From NCBI GenBank assembly GCA_949592205.1, contig CATIUR010000003.1, positions 147,544,759-147,608,758 of the forward strand: a stretch of 64,000 bases of DNA. The letters run 5' to 3'. The position numbers and the translations under genes are program-made. Positions 44,301-54,666 of this stretch are shown here, in pieces (position 1 is the stretch's first letter; every line of letters begins with the position of its first letter). The notes below the pieces were generated by a model. The model ran no database searches. It had not been told where the DNA came from and saw only the letters and a program-made list of their open reading frames with translations. Source of the DNA: Helichrysum umbraculigerum. Taxonomy: Eukaryota; Streptophyta; Magnoliopsida; Asterales; Asteraceae.

Positions 44301-44445
44301 CTATACTCTTAATAAATTATAATGTCCGTAGTTAATTGCTCATTTATTATTTTAATTGTTAGCCAGTGTTTAGCGTACATCTTAATATCATTTATATTGC
44401 ACATGTTCTTTATGAACTTAATATCGATAAATTCCTTTTTTGTAG
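41383..44445. other. CACTA-internal non-coding region upstream of the protease gene
   Basis: AT-rich, no supportable long frame. Contains one PIF-like MITE (listed separately). A short ATG frame at 42,383 (MKKAVYRGRLQIC) is too small to call. Untranslated exons of the downstream transposon gene are possible. Confidence 0.4.
41792..42044. mobile_element. MITE, PIF/Harbinger (Tourist)-like, rich in AAAGCTTT palindromes
   Basis: 253 bp with terminal inverted repeats GAGCATCTC and GAGTTGCTC (8 of 9 complementary), flanked on both sides by TTA, the usual PIF/Harbinger target. The interior contains about eight copies of AAAAGCTTT, itself a palindrome. Confidence 0.75.
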
Positions 44446-44867
44446 GACCTCAAATATAAACGACATGGCCGAAAAAGGTAGACTAGGGAAGGCAAAGGAA
44501 AATGACTACACTCCCGATCCAGACCGTCACATTGAGTTCAACGCCCAAGGAGAACCTACTGGAGACAATAGGAACTCAAAAGGGCGGACACGGGCGGTGT
44601 CCAGTGTGGTGGGGATCAAAAAGGCCCTTGGAACTTGGAAGGGTCAAAAGAGGAAAGCAATTGTTCAGATAGAGACAGACGTCGGTAATCTGGACGATGA
44701 ACACATACACCTTTCTACAACTCGTGGATCACCATACCGGCCTGATGACGATGATGAGGTAATTGCCTTCTCTTTGCAAATATATAAATTTGTTAACTTA
44801 AGATATATATATATTTGTTAACTGTGATCATTGTGATCATTATGATCATTTTAATAGTGAACGCTTA

Positions 44868-44920
44868 ACGTAACCCATGACTTCCTTGAGGTCATGGGTT
44901 CGAATCCTGCCATGGGTATT
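44868..44920 (+). repeat. tRNA-like or SINE fragment with a B-box
   Basis: GGTTCGAATCC (44,897-44,907) is a perfect RNA polymerase III B-box. It is preceded by a perfect 10-bp hairpin AACCCATGAC/GTCATGGGTT. No clear A-box or cloverleaf, so a tRNA-derived SINE relic is likelier than a tRNA gene. Lies in an intron of the protease pseudogene. Confidence 0.35.
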
Positions 44921-45985
44921 ATTTAAAATAAAGGTACCTACCACCAATGAAGCGCATGGCTCACAATGTTAATGCTTAGTCGGTGCAAGTTTTGGCTTGG
45001 ACGTTGTGGTATATGTGATGGAGGTGTTTTACCTGGGGATGTTGGACCTTGATGGAGGTATTTGTATACGTCTATGCGTAGATCCATTTGGTATTATATT
45101 GTACTTCGTAATGTTTTATCGGCATAATTGTTCTATCATTTTGTTAGCTTGGTCCCGTTATGTCACAACACGACTTTGTGTATTATATTCTAATTCTATC
45201 CTATAAATTTTTTGGTCTTTATTTAGGTACTTGTATCTTTGCAGACCGAAGCTGCGCTTTCCCTGCAACTGCGCGTTCCTTAATCCTCATCTAATCCAGG
45301 AAACAGTTTCCGACTCCGTTGTCATGAAGCACGTCACTGATGTGTTCACTGCTCACAGTGATAAGCGTTTTTTCCTTGCTCCCTATTTCGCAAGGTATGT
45401 ATTATATCTATATATATTTGCTACTTACGTTGCCTTAATTATTATTTAAATCTGAAATGTTGAAACTTTTGGGTAGTAAACATTGGGTGCTTATCATTCT
45501 CGACAATGTCGAGCATCGCGGATACATATTGGATTCGATGAAGATGACAAAGACTTAGACGTCTTATAAATTCGCGGAGCATGTTCATGGGTAAGTATAT
45601 ATGTTTACTTGAATGACAATGCTAATTAGACAATTGTGTCAAGATCGACCTGGATCTTAACCAAAATTACAACTTAAACACACTAGCTTTGAATGATTAA
45701 CAAGAAGTGGCGGAAACACACTTGTTAACAAGGAAGATAGTTACTTGTAGCCAGTGAACAATAATATGAACAACAAACTGCTCCCTTTGCACTCCCTCTG
45801 CTAACAACCTATTTGACTCTTCCTTAGTCATTCCCTTTGGAGCATGACTACCAGCCCACTAGCTCCAGTGAACATATATTGATCATCCTTCTCTTGATCA
45901 TCATCACTGTTTGAGCTTGAGCTAGAAGATGAGACAACCCGAGCTCTCCCTTCCTTTACCAATCTTGAGTAAGCTAGGTTCACAT

Positions 45986-48497
45986 TGTTAGGATTTATTA
46001 ATTTGATGAGACAAAATAAAAGATGCAAGTTGAGGGACTAAAGATGAATTGTTTTATTTTAATTAGTCTTCTAGTATAATTATGATTTCTTGTAACCCTA
46101 AAGATCTCTATTATAAAAAGAGACATAGGGACGTAGGTTTTGGTGTGCACCTAGAAAAGATGTAGACGTCTAAAGTTATTTGTTATCCCTAAGGTTGTAA
46201 AACCCCGATACTAAAGGGTATCTGTCTTGTTGATTAATTAATAAGATTAGGGATTTGGTTGATAACATTGTTCTTATTATTATTATGCTGCAAATTATTA
46301 TCATTGTTATCGTTGTATCCTAGATCAAAGACCTAAAAAGTCTCGAGCTTAAACGATCATACATTTTCACAATTGGTATCAGAGCAAGGTGGCTCGTGAT
46401 CTAGGATCTATAAAGTTTTACAAGCAAGAGAAGCCGTATTGAAGAAACCCTAGAAGATTGCAAGAAAAATTCGTAATTCGTCACTTTCTGCACAGCCATG
46501 GTAAAAAATTCAGATCTCATTCGTTAACCGTTAGATTGTCATGAAATATGAACTGTAGGTTCTTAACATATAGGCGCACATTCATACCGAAGGAATTTTC
46601 GATCTGAGTTTTTGATTGAGAGATATTCATTGTCGAAATTGGTTGCTGAAAGTTTAGGGTTTTTCAGAACGACAGAAGTAAAACGATCACTGTGTCTTCG
46701 TTATCCAATGAAAGTTTATGATTTTTGGATATGTTATAGAAGACATATGTTTCTACATTGTGTAAAATTTTTGTTGTGATTGGATGTTTCTACTTAGAGA
46801 TATTCAAATTCGAATTTGCTGCAGTAGGTTTATGGTTTCTTTCATGCAGCTGAAGTCAGAAAATTACTGTAGATTCGTTAACCATTGGATCGACTTGATT
46901 TTTGGATATGTGGTTAATGAAACATTGATCGACTTCGTGTAAAAATTTGAGCATGATCAGATACGTCATCAGAGAGATATATAATTCTGAAGTTGCTGCC
47001 CCTGTTAGTTACATGTGCTAGCCACTGCTCAGCCACTGTTGGTACGAGCTTCCCGCTGCTAGAAGGTTTGTTCCCGCTGCTAGTAAAAGTTTGTCCCACT
47101 GTTAGCACAAAGCTTCCCACTGCTAGTACAAACATGCCTCTGCTAGTTATACTAGACAGTGCCACTGTTAGTTATTTGGATAGTGCCACTGCTAGTTAGC
47201 AGTTACCACTGTTAGTTGACGTGCAAACGTTAAAACTGTTAGAACAAAACAGTTGATGGTTTTGGATCTCAATTGGAATTGTTTTCATAACAATTTATTC
47301 TTATTGATTTAATGGCTCGTTCATAAAGATTATATGAAGATGTGATTACGAAGAAGGTTGATTGTAGCTTATTTGATATTGTAGTTGAGTTTTTCAGCTA
47401 TGTATCTTATCATATCTCAAAGTGATGATGTTAAGCTTTGAAGATAACTTGTTTGGTTTGTATGGTGACGACGAAGACTTGACAAAATATAGCAAACGTG
47501 TGAGATTAAACTTAGGATGCTCAATGCTCACATTTGCTATCACTTGAAAGAGTTTGGAATGCTCGGTGACTTATTAAAGATTAGAGATTTTAGTAGATTT
47601 CTCTAAGGTTTTCTAACCCCGATACAAAGAAGCGTGTATTTGTCTTGGTAAGGATTTTTGTCAATGAGATCTTAAAGAAAGGTTGTGATCTACTTATATA
47701 TGAAATATAAGTTCAACGTCGTGGTTAGTACAAGATATAAGGTACAGGTTTGAAAGATTCGACTTCTTCATCAAGTTTGTTATATTCAGTTTTCTTCATA
47801 TGTGATCATTACATAGAGCTGATAGAATTCGAGATTCAAGGGATGGTTAAAACATTCATTTGAGGGGAAGCTTGTTGTTTCAAGTTTTTAACCATCGGGA
47901 TATGTTCATGCATTGATTGAGGAAAAAGTTGAAAAGATTCAAGTTGCTTATCTTTTTGAAGACCCCTATTGGATTATGACAAAAAGGGGAAGAAGATTCG
48001 AAGGTCAAGATTTGCAGCTTATTATGCATGACATGTTTACAAGAAATCAAGAACTAAGGGGAAGTTTGCGCGAGAAGATGTTTATTTTGTCATCATCAAA
48101 TAGGGGAAGATTGTTAGGATTTATTAATTTGATGAGACAAAATAAAAGATGCAAGTTGAGGGACTAAAGATGAATTGTTTTATTTTAATTAGTCTTCTAG
48201 TATAATTATGATTTCTTGTAACCCTAAAGATCTCTATTATAAAAAGAGACATAGGGACGTAGGTTTTGGTGTGCACCTAGAAAAGATGTAGACGTCTAAA
48301 GTTATTTGTTATCCCTAAGGTTGTAAAACCCCGATACTAAAGGGTATCTGTCTTGTTGATTAATTAATAAGATTAGGGATTTGGTTGATAACATTGTTCT
48401 TATTATTATTCTGCTGCAAATTATTATCATTGTTATCGTTGTATCCTAGATCAAAGACCTAAAAAGTCTCGAGCTTAAACGATCATACGTTTTCACA
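45986..48497 (+). mobile_element. Element E: small non-autonomous LTR retrotransposon
   Basis: Two 386-bp LTRs (45,986-46,371 and 48,112-48,497; TGTTAGGATTTATT to TTTTCACA), target duplication CACAT (45,981-45,985 and 48,498-48,502), PBS TGGTATCAGAGC at 46,374-46,385, and purine tract TAGGGGAAGA before the 3' LTR. Total 2,512 bp. The 1.74-kb interior has no long frame, so it must borrow proteins. Two LTR differences were seen. It landed inside F. Confidence 0.95.
46990..47250 (+). repeat. CCACTGCTAGT-type short repeats inside element E
   Basis: About ten copies of CCACTGCTAG, CCACTGTTAG or CCCGCTGCTAG with variable 8-20 bp spacers, closing with AACTGTTAG words. Related in core (ACTG) to the repeats of A and B. 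Confidence 0.8.
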
Positions 48498-49499
48498 CAC
48501 ATGAGTACACCAATTTTCTGTGAGAATGAAGGAACTACTAGGAATGCACCACGTGTCACTACATTCTCTTTCCTCCGCATTTTTAAAAATTAAATATCTC
48601 TCAAACGCTAAGTCCAAAAATCACAAAGACTTCTTTCAAGTTACTTCCCTTTAAGAAATCAATTATTCCATAAAAATCCTCTGCTCCTTGTGTTTCGAGC
48701 AGATAAGCTAACAAATTGTCAGTGGTTTTTGTTCGGATTTTAACTTGAAATTGATATCTCCAGCAGTACTTGAAATTGATAGCTTCAGCAGTACTAACAC
48801 ACTTAGAATAATTTTCATTCTCCATCACTGTTCATTCTTACCCAACAAATTGTTTCTTATAACTTGTAGTTAACTTCACACTACTGAATTTTCAGGAGAG
48901 AAGGCGAGAATTGGCAATGGAAGATAGTGTTGGTAAGCATATAATTAATATACTGTGAAAAACATGATATATGCAAATTGATCATAAATTATGTGTTAAA
49001 CTAACTTTGTGCTTCAAATCAGTGTCCTCAACAACGAGACAGTTGGGAATGTGGGTATGACGTAATGATGCATATGCAACAATTCTTTATGAGTATGCAA
49101 CCATATTTCCCACAAAATGTAAGTCCATAGTACGTAATAATCTCTGTAATGCATTAACCTCGATCTCTTTTTTATGTTTTAATTTGAATCTATTATAGGC
49201 TTGGAGCGACTTGTCACCTTATTCACCAAATGATTTGGACAAGTTGGTAATTGAGGGCACAATTGAATTTGCAAAGAGGTATAGTACATTCTTGACGATC
49301 AGAACAAATAAATAAACACATTTTAAGCATTATATTTAGGTTATTTTTATAGTTGTACATTATATTTAGGTTATATTTTAGCATGTTTTATATGTTTAGG
49401 TTATATTTTGTTTTAAATTATTTGTCATTTGGTTATTGAATTCTGCTGGTTTTGGCATAAATGTAGTCTACTATTTTGCATAGGAAATCAAGCAATTCA

Positions 49500-49989
49500 A
49501 TAACGGAATAACCGAATAACCCCCACATCCGCTCCAAATTCTAAGCGAAAGCACCGCTCTAAAAATATATATTTTTTAATATTTCAATTAAAAAACCGCC
49601 ACAAGAAATTTATTATTATTATTTTTTTTAAATTTCCATTTTTTTTAATATTTCAATTAAAAAAACCGCCACGAAAGCTAAGTAATGACGACGCTCCAAT
49701 TACACAATTTTTTTATTTCTTTTTCTCTAGAACCGCTCCATAAGTATCTCTATTTACCGCCTCAATAGAAATCACTAAACCGCTTCAAATCTCTATTATT
49801 CCAGCCAAATTTGTTACTTTTTAACCGCTTCAGATGTTCTTTTACCCGCTCCTAGTGGTACAATTTATAGCGGTCGTTTGACCGCTTTAAACAAGTTTCC
49901 ACTTTTCGTGGCGCCGGCATCAGGGGCGGGCTGTTCACCGCTTCAGATGGCCTTTTTCACCGACATATATACCCGTTTTTGTACTAGTG
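49500..49989. repeat. Right terminal region of the CACTA element
   Basis: At least ten ACCGCTTC, ACCGCTCC, ACCGCCTC or ACCGCTTT words in about 450 bp, ending TGTACTAGTG. Reading inward on the minus strand gives CACTAGTACAAAAACGGG. Subterminal arrays bound by the transposase are typical of CACTA elements. Confidence 0.8.
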
Positions 49990-50513
49990 TTTATATTTGT
50001 AGTATTTTATGTTGATGTTGTAGAGATGATGTGAGAAGATACAATTGAAGTGTTTGTTGATCCTTCCATGTACTTAATTGAAATTTATATTTGTAGTATT
50101 TTTCCACACGTTATCATTTTGGGTTCAACTAACGGCGACTATCATGTAGCCTATTCATAGCTATTTATTTTTTTGCACTGGTGGTGAAAAGATTGAAGAG
50201 GTCGCACATTTTGCGTGCTTTACACTTGGCAGAATTAGCACAAAATTCTTTGCTGACTTTATTGTACGTACATGCTTAACATAAGCTAGAGTATTTATAA
50301 CTATTATTCTCAAACTACCTACTATAGTGTAACCTAAAAGAGACCCGCAATTTTTACGGGTTGTAAACTAGTGGTGATTAAGTAGTGGGATTAATGTATT
50401 AAATGGTAGAGATTATTTTAGGGAGGGTTAATTTAGGTTTGTCTACGTAATTTAGACTTTGTTATAATTATTAATAGAGAATAGAGATAGAGATAGAGAT
50501 AGAGATAGAGATA
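49990..50513. other. Flank between the CACTA end and the SPH array
   Basis: No gene. Holds a possible Helitron 3' end (about 50,342-50,371) and a (GATAGA)n-type microsatellite at about 50,474-50,513 that abuts the first array unit. Confidence 0.5.
50342..50371 (+). mobile_element. Possible Helitron 3' terminus
   Basis: Stem-loop ACCCGCAATTTTTACGGGT followed by TGTAAA and CTAG, then T. A short hairpin about 10 nt before CTRR, with insertion before T, is the Helitron 3' signature. The 5' TC end was not located. Confidence 0.4.
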
Positions 50514-50850
50514 TTGATCGATATTACGTATGATTACACTTATTATAAACGAGTTGAGTTCAAATGAAAATAAAATTTTCTATAAGAATAAAATAATCAA
50601 TCTTAACCGTTTATTTTTATCAAACCTCACTTTACTTCATATTTTTAAGAATATCATGTCAATCTATTACTATTTTTAGCATTGCCTTTCACAATATATT
50701 TGTTTGGTACTTTCTCCATATTGAATAAATTCAGTTGTCTACATATAAATAACTAGCGACTAGTAACTACTCCGTATAATTTGTTTGTGAGTAATAAGCA
50801 ATAAATAATTGTTTTAATAACATTAATGTTCTATAATAAATTAAGTGATA

Positions 50851-51764
50851 GATAATAATGAATTTTTTTTAAATCGAGTTTTTATTGCCTGACCCTTCTC
50901 TCTCTCAAAACTTACCCTCTTTCAAACCCTAGACTAGAAATTCTACTGCCGCCTCCGGCCACCGGCTCTACGCCAGAGGTCCGTAGGGCTCATCAACGAC
51001 TCTAACAACTTCCAATCAAAGGCACATGTCTTATTGTTTCAAATACCCACCCTCGTTTTTCTTCACGACGGATGACGTTTGCGATCGTCTTCTCCAAATC
51101 GCCGGTGATTGCTTCGCAAAACTACTTCATATCTCACAGATCCACCACCATGTTCGGTTTGCGTCATTGTTACCGGTTCTCGGCTACTTCGGCATTCAAC
51201 CTCGATTCCCGTGTTTGCTCAAGGTAGTGCTCTCTTTCTGGTCAACTTGGGTGTTACTCTTAGCCGACCTCTCGCACTTTTCTGGTAACCTTTTTGTCCA
51301 AGAGGTCATTTTGACCTCTTGAGGTTTTCCGACGGCCTTGATTTCGGTCGATGTTATTTTTTCTTTGTTTGACAATAGGAAGTTTGGGTTCCTTATTGCG
51401 GTTGTTTCCATGTCTTTCCGTTGGGTGTTCGCCCATATTTTGTGGTTATGTGTTTGGTGGGTTTTTATGTGGAGTTCGTGACTAGCGGCATCTGTGTGAA
51501 AGGGCTTTGATCGTGTTCATCATTTGTATCAATTTGTACCGTCAATTGCAAGTCCGGCAACACAAGTGATGTAGTTTGTCTCGTTTTGTTGAGAATGTGG
51601 GTGTTTTTTAGTTTATGTTTCAAGTATGTTTAGGTTCATTTTGACAATTTTAGGGTTGTGGAATCTCAATGTTGTAGTCAATCAATATGTAACATGTTAC
51701 ACAAGTGGATCTTTTCGATCCTATGCAATTTAATTTTACAATTTTCGCCGAAAAAATAATAATT
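50851..51764 (+). mobile_element. Retroposon-like insert, array unit 1 copy
   Basis: Flanked by a 13-bp direct duplication AAATTAAGTGATA (50,838-50,850 and 51,765-51,777). Begins with a CT-rich leader (CTCTCTCTC, AAACCCTAG, GCCGCCTCC) and ends A-rich (CCGAAAAAATAATAATT). Long target duplication and an A-rich 3' end are hallmarks of LINE-machinery insertion. The frame MSYCFKYPPSFFFTT is open for only 98 codons. No recognised domain. It could be an internally deleted LINE, a SINE-like element or a processed gene copy. Confidence 0.6.
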
Positions 51765-52244
51765 AAATTAAGTGATAAATGAAACGTGATAATTTTCATG
51801 AATATTCATTTTCTTATTTTATATTGTACACAATTGTATTCAAGAAACACTGTTGGTTAATTGCCATTTAGATGTGTATGCCAGTTGCCACTAATTGAAA
51901 AACGAGGGTTCTTTTTTGACATGGTGACCCGTTTTTATATTATCCGAGCAAATGTTTATTTATTTTTTGTCCACTTGAGATAGTAATTCGTAATTCGTAA
52001 TTCGCAATATCATGAACTTCATGAATCATGCATGACTACAAAGTATAAACTGAGATCCATTTTAATTTCTATCTTTCTTAACTAAAAATAACATTTTACA
52101 TTTTTAAAAGTTAAGTGTTTCGAAAATGACTAGTTAAAAAAAACAATTCAATTTTTTTTTATAATTAAACATCTCACAAGATATACTTTTGACAAAAAAA
52201 AAAAAAACCCTGCAATTCTTTGGTGGGTTTTGAAAACTGTAAAA

Positions 52245-52358
52245 TATATTATCACATGTCATAATGTGTAATATCATATGTGATAAGTGATAACAACTAT
52301 CACAATTGATAACAACGAATACCACATGTGATGACACATTATCACTTGTGATAATATA
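52245..52358. repeat. Hairpin/MITE-like inverted repeat, unit 1
   Basis: 114 bp with terminal repeats TATATTATCACATGTCATAA and, inverted, TATATTATCACAAGTGATAA. The interior is full of ATCACA/TGTGAT words and should fold into a long hairpin. Confidence 0.7.
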
Positions 52359-53043
52359 CTGTTCAATTTGTAAAACTCTCTCGAAAGTATATTATGTGAT
52401 ATGTCTAATCGAAGAGAGAGAAAAATGTTACTTTCTATAATATATATATAAATTGTTTCTCACAACTAAATTTGAAACTCGTATTAATTGAAAAACAAAA
52501 GGATTGGCATTTCTATGTATCGACGAAAATATCATTATTAATTTATAACTTCAAAATTATTACTATATTATTATTATATTATATATATCTATATCTATAT
52601 TTATGTCAAGAACTGAAATTCCACAAAACTATACATATATTATAGATAGATATGCACCTCAGTATTAATACAATTTCAAACATTATAATATCATTGTATA
52701 ATTATATTGATCGATATTACGTATGATTACACTTATTATAAACGAGTTGAGTTCAAATGAAAATGAAATTTTCTATAAGAATAAAATAATCAATCTTAAC
52801 CGTTTAGTTTTGTCAAACCTCACTTTACTTCACGTTTTTAAGAATATCATGTCAATCTATTACTATTTTTAGCATTGTCTTTCACAATATATTTGTTTGG
52901 TACTTTCTCCATATTGAATAAATTCAGTTGTCTACACATAAATAACTAGCGACTAGTAACTACTCCGTACAATTTGTTTGTGAGTAATAAGCAATAAATA
53001 GTTGTTTTAATAACATTAATGTTCTATAATAAATTAAGTGATA

Positions 53044-53961
53044 GATATAGATGATTTTTTTTTTAAATCGAGTTTTTATGGCCTGACCCTTCTCTCTCTC
53101 TCATAACTTACCCTCTTTCAAACCCTAGACTAGAAATTCTACTGCCGCCTCCGACCGCCGGCTCTACGCCGGAGGTCCGGAGGGCTCATCAACGACTCTA
53201 ACAACTTCCAATCAAAGGCACATGTCTTATTGTTTCAAATACCCACCCTCGTTTTTCTTCACGACGAACGACGCTTCGCGATCGCCTTCTCCAAATCGCC
53301 GGAGATTGCTTCGCAAAACTACTTCATATCTCACAGATCCACCACCCTGTTCGGTTTACGTCGTTGTTACCGATTCTTGGCTACTTCGGCATTCAACCTC
53401 GGTTCCCGTGTTTGCTCTAGGTAGTGCTCTCTTTCTGGTCAACTTGGGTGTTACTCTCAGCCGACCTCTCGCACTTTTCCGGTAAACTTTTTGTCCAAGA
53501 GGTCATTTTACCTCTTGAGGTTTTCCGGCGGCCTTGATTTCGGCCGATGTGATTTTTTCTTTGTTTGACCATAGGAGGTTTGGGTTCCTTATTGCGGTTG
53601 TTTCCATGTCTTTCCGTTGGGTGTTCGCCCATATTTTATGGTTATGTGTTTGATGGGTTTTTTTGTGGAGTTCGTGACTAGCGGCATCTGTGCGAAAGGG
53701 CTTTGATTGTGTTCATCATTTGTATCAATTTGTGCCGTCAATTGCAAGTCCGGCAACACAAGTGATGTAGTTTGTCTCGTTTTGTTGAGAATGTGGGCGT
53801 TTTTTAGTTTATGTTTCAAGTATGTTTAGGCTCATTTTGACAATGTTAGGGTTATGGAATCTCAATGTTGCAGTCAATCAATATGTAAGATGTAACACAA
53901 GTGGATCTTTTCGATCCTATGCAATTTAATTTTACTATTTTTCACCAAAAAAATAATAATT
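53044..53961 (+). mobile_element. Retroposon-like insert, array unit 2 copy
   Basis: Same insert, flanks AAATTAAGTGATA at 53,031-53,043 and 53,962-53,974. It was inserted once, before the array duplicated. Short frames differ from unit 1 by indels, which argues against a conserved protein. Confidence 0.6.
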
Positions 53962-54666
53962 AAATTAAGTGATAAATGAAACGTGATAATTTTATGAATA
54001 TTCATTTTCTTATTTTATATTGTACGCAATTGTATTCAAGAAACACTGTTGGTTAATTGCCATTTAGATGTGCGTGCCAGTTGCCACTAATTGAAAAACG
54101 AGGGTTCTTTTTTGACATGGTAACCCGTTTTTATATTATCCGAGCAAATGTTTATTTATTTTTTGTCCACTTGAGATAGTAATTCGTAATTCGCAATATC
54201 ACGAACTTCATGAATCATGCATGACTACAAAGTACAAACTGAGATCCATTTTAATTTCTATCTTTCTTAACTAAAAATAACATTTTTCATTAATAAAAAA
54301 AATGTTACGATAATAAAAATCTTATAATAAATAATAAAACTTAATTAAATAATATAAAAGTAATGTTCATATTATATTGTATTGTATTGTATTGTGATAA
54401 ACTGAATTAAAGATGAAAAATGTGTAAAAGAGATCATAGATTTGCAAGTTGACTCGAGTTTTATAAGTAGAGATTCTCGAATAACCGGTAGTAATCATAT
54501 ACTCGGTATTAATACATTGTTTAAAAGTTAAAATATGTAAACCGAAATCCAATATACGTAAATTTATGCGATTTTTTTTTATCATTTGTTGGAAAACAAG
54601 ATAAAACAAACCAAGACACTAACCCATAAAACTTTGATAATACTTTTTATAAACTAGATAATTCAA

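Larger units (their letters stand above)
45637..48846 (-). mobile_element. Element F: about 693-bp solo LTR or mini-element, split by E
   Basis: Plus-strand ends TGTCAAGATCGACC and TTACCCAACA are flanked by AATTG (45,632-45,636 and 48,847-48,851). Without E (2,512 bp plus one 5-bp duplication) it is about 693 bp, close to the LTR length of A and B. On its minus strand it starts TGTTGGGT like A's LTR. Near its end it has GTGTTTCCGCCACTTCTTG, matching GTGATTCCGCAACTTCTCA of A. It is therefore a solo LTR of a distant relative of A. Oddly, a minus-strand frame at 48,601-48,828 resembles the start of the accessory 3' ORF. Confidence 0.75.
44446..49278 (+). pseudogene. Ulp1-like (C48) cysteine protease gene of the CACTA element, decayed
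   Basis: Exons inferred by eye: 44,446-44,758 (ATG 44,465; basic, DDDDE end, GT donor); about 45,240-45,394 (LIQETVSDSVVMKHV, FFLAPYFA); 45,477-45,590 (KHWVLIILDNVEHRGYILDS); 48,896-48,932; 49,023-49,118 (CPQQRDSWECGYDVMMHM); 49,199-49,278. HW, the Asp of LDS and the Cys of WECGY match the His-Asp-Gln/Cys arrangement of Ulp1/SUMO-type proteases, a domain often fused or linked to plant CACTA and MULE transposon genes. A TAG at 45,556-45,558 interrupts the Asp exon. Retroelements F and E are inserted in the intron before 48,896. The N-terminal exons are the least certain; the Cys and His exons are convincing. Not expected to make a working protease. Confidence 0.65.
1..49989. mobile_element. 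Large CACTA-type DNA transposon, heavily invaded, left end outside window
   Basis: The right boundary at 49,989 reads, on the minus strand, CACTAGTACAAAAACGGG, a CACTA-type terminus. Subterminal motifs ACCGCTTC, ACCGCTCC and similar fill the last 500 bp. The inverse motif GAAGCGGT or GGAGCGGT recurs at about 91-98, 111-118, 170-177, 396-403 and, inverted, near 450, and again around 37,460-37,545. Opposite motif orientation at the two sides is what subterminal repeats of one CACTA element should show. A Ulp1-like protease gene of the sort often carried by plant CACTA elements lies inside. Seen: the right terminus and the motifs. Inferred: that both motif clusters belong to a single element. 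The alternative is two separate CACTA relics. The left CACTA terminus and its 3-bp target duplication are not in the window. Confidence 0.5.

Noticed and set aside
44897..44907. Functional tRNA gene
   Set aside because: Only a B-box and a hairpin are present; no A-box, anticodon stem or acceptor pairing could be built.
45828..46028. Minus-strand frame with Ser/Asp-rich segment
   Set aside because: It crosses the boundary between elements F and E and is cut by LTR sequence, so it is not a real gene as read.
51026..51322. Coding gene in the retroposon insert (98 codons), with related frames in the other units
   Set aside because: Frames differ between nearly identical units through small indels and no domain is recognisable; better described as a non-coding retroposon.
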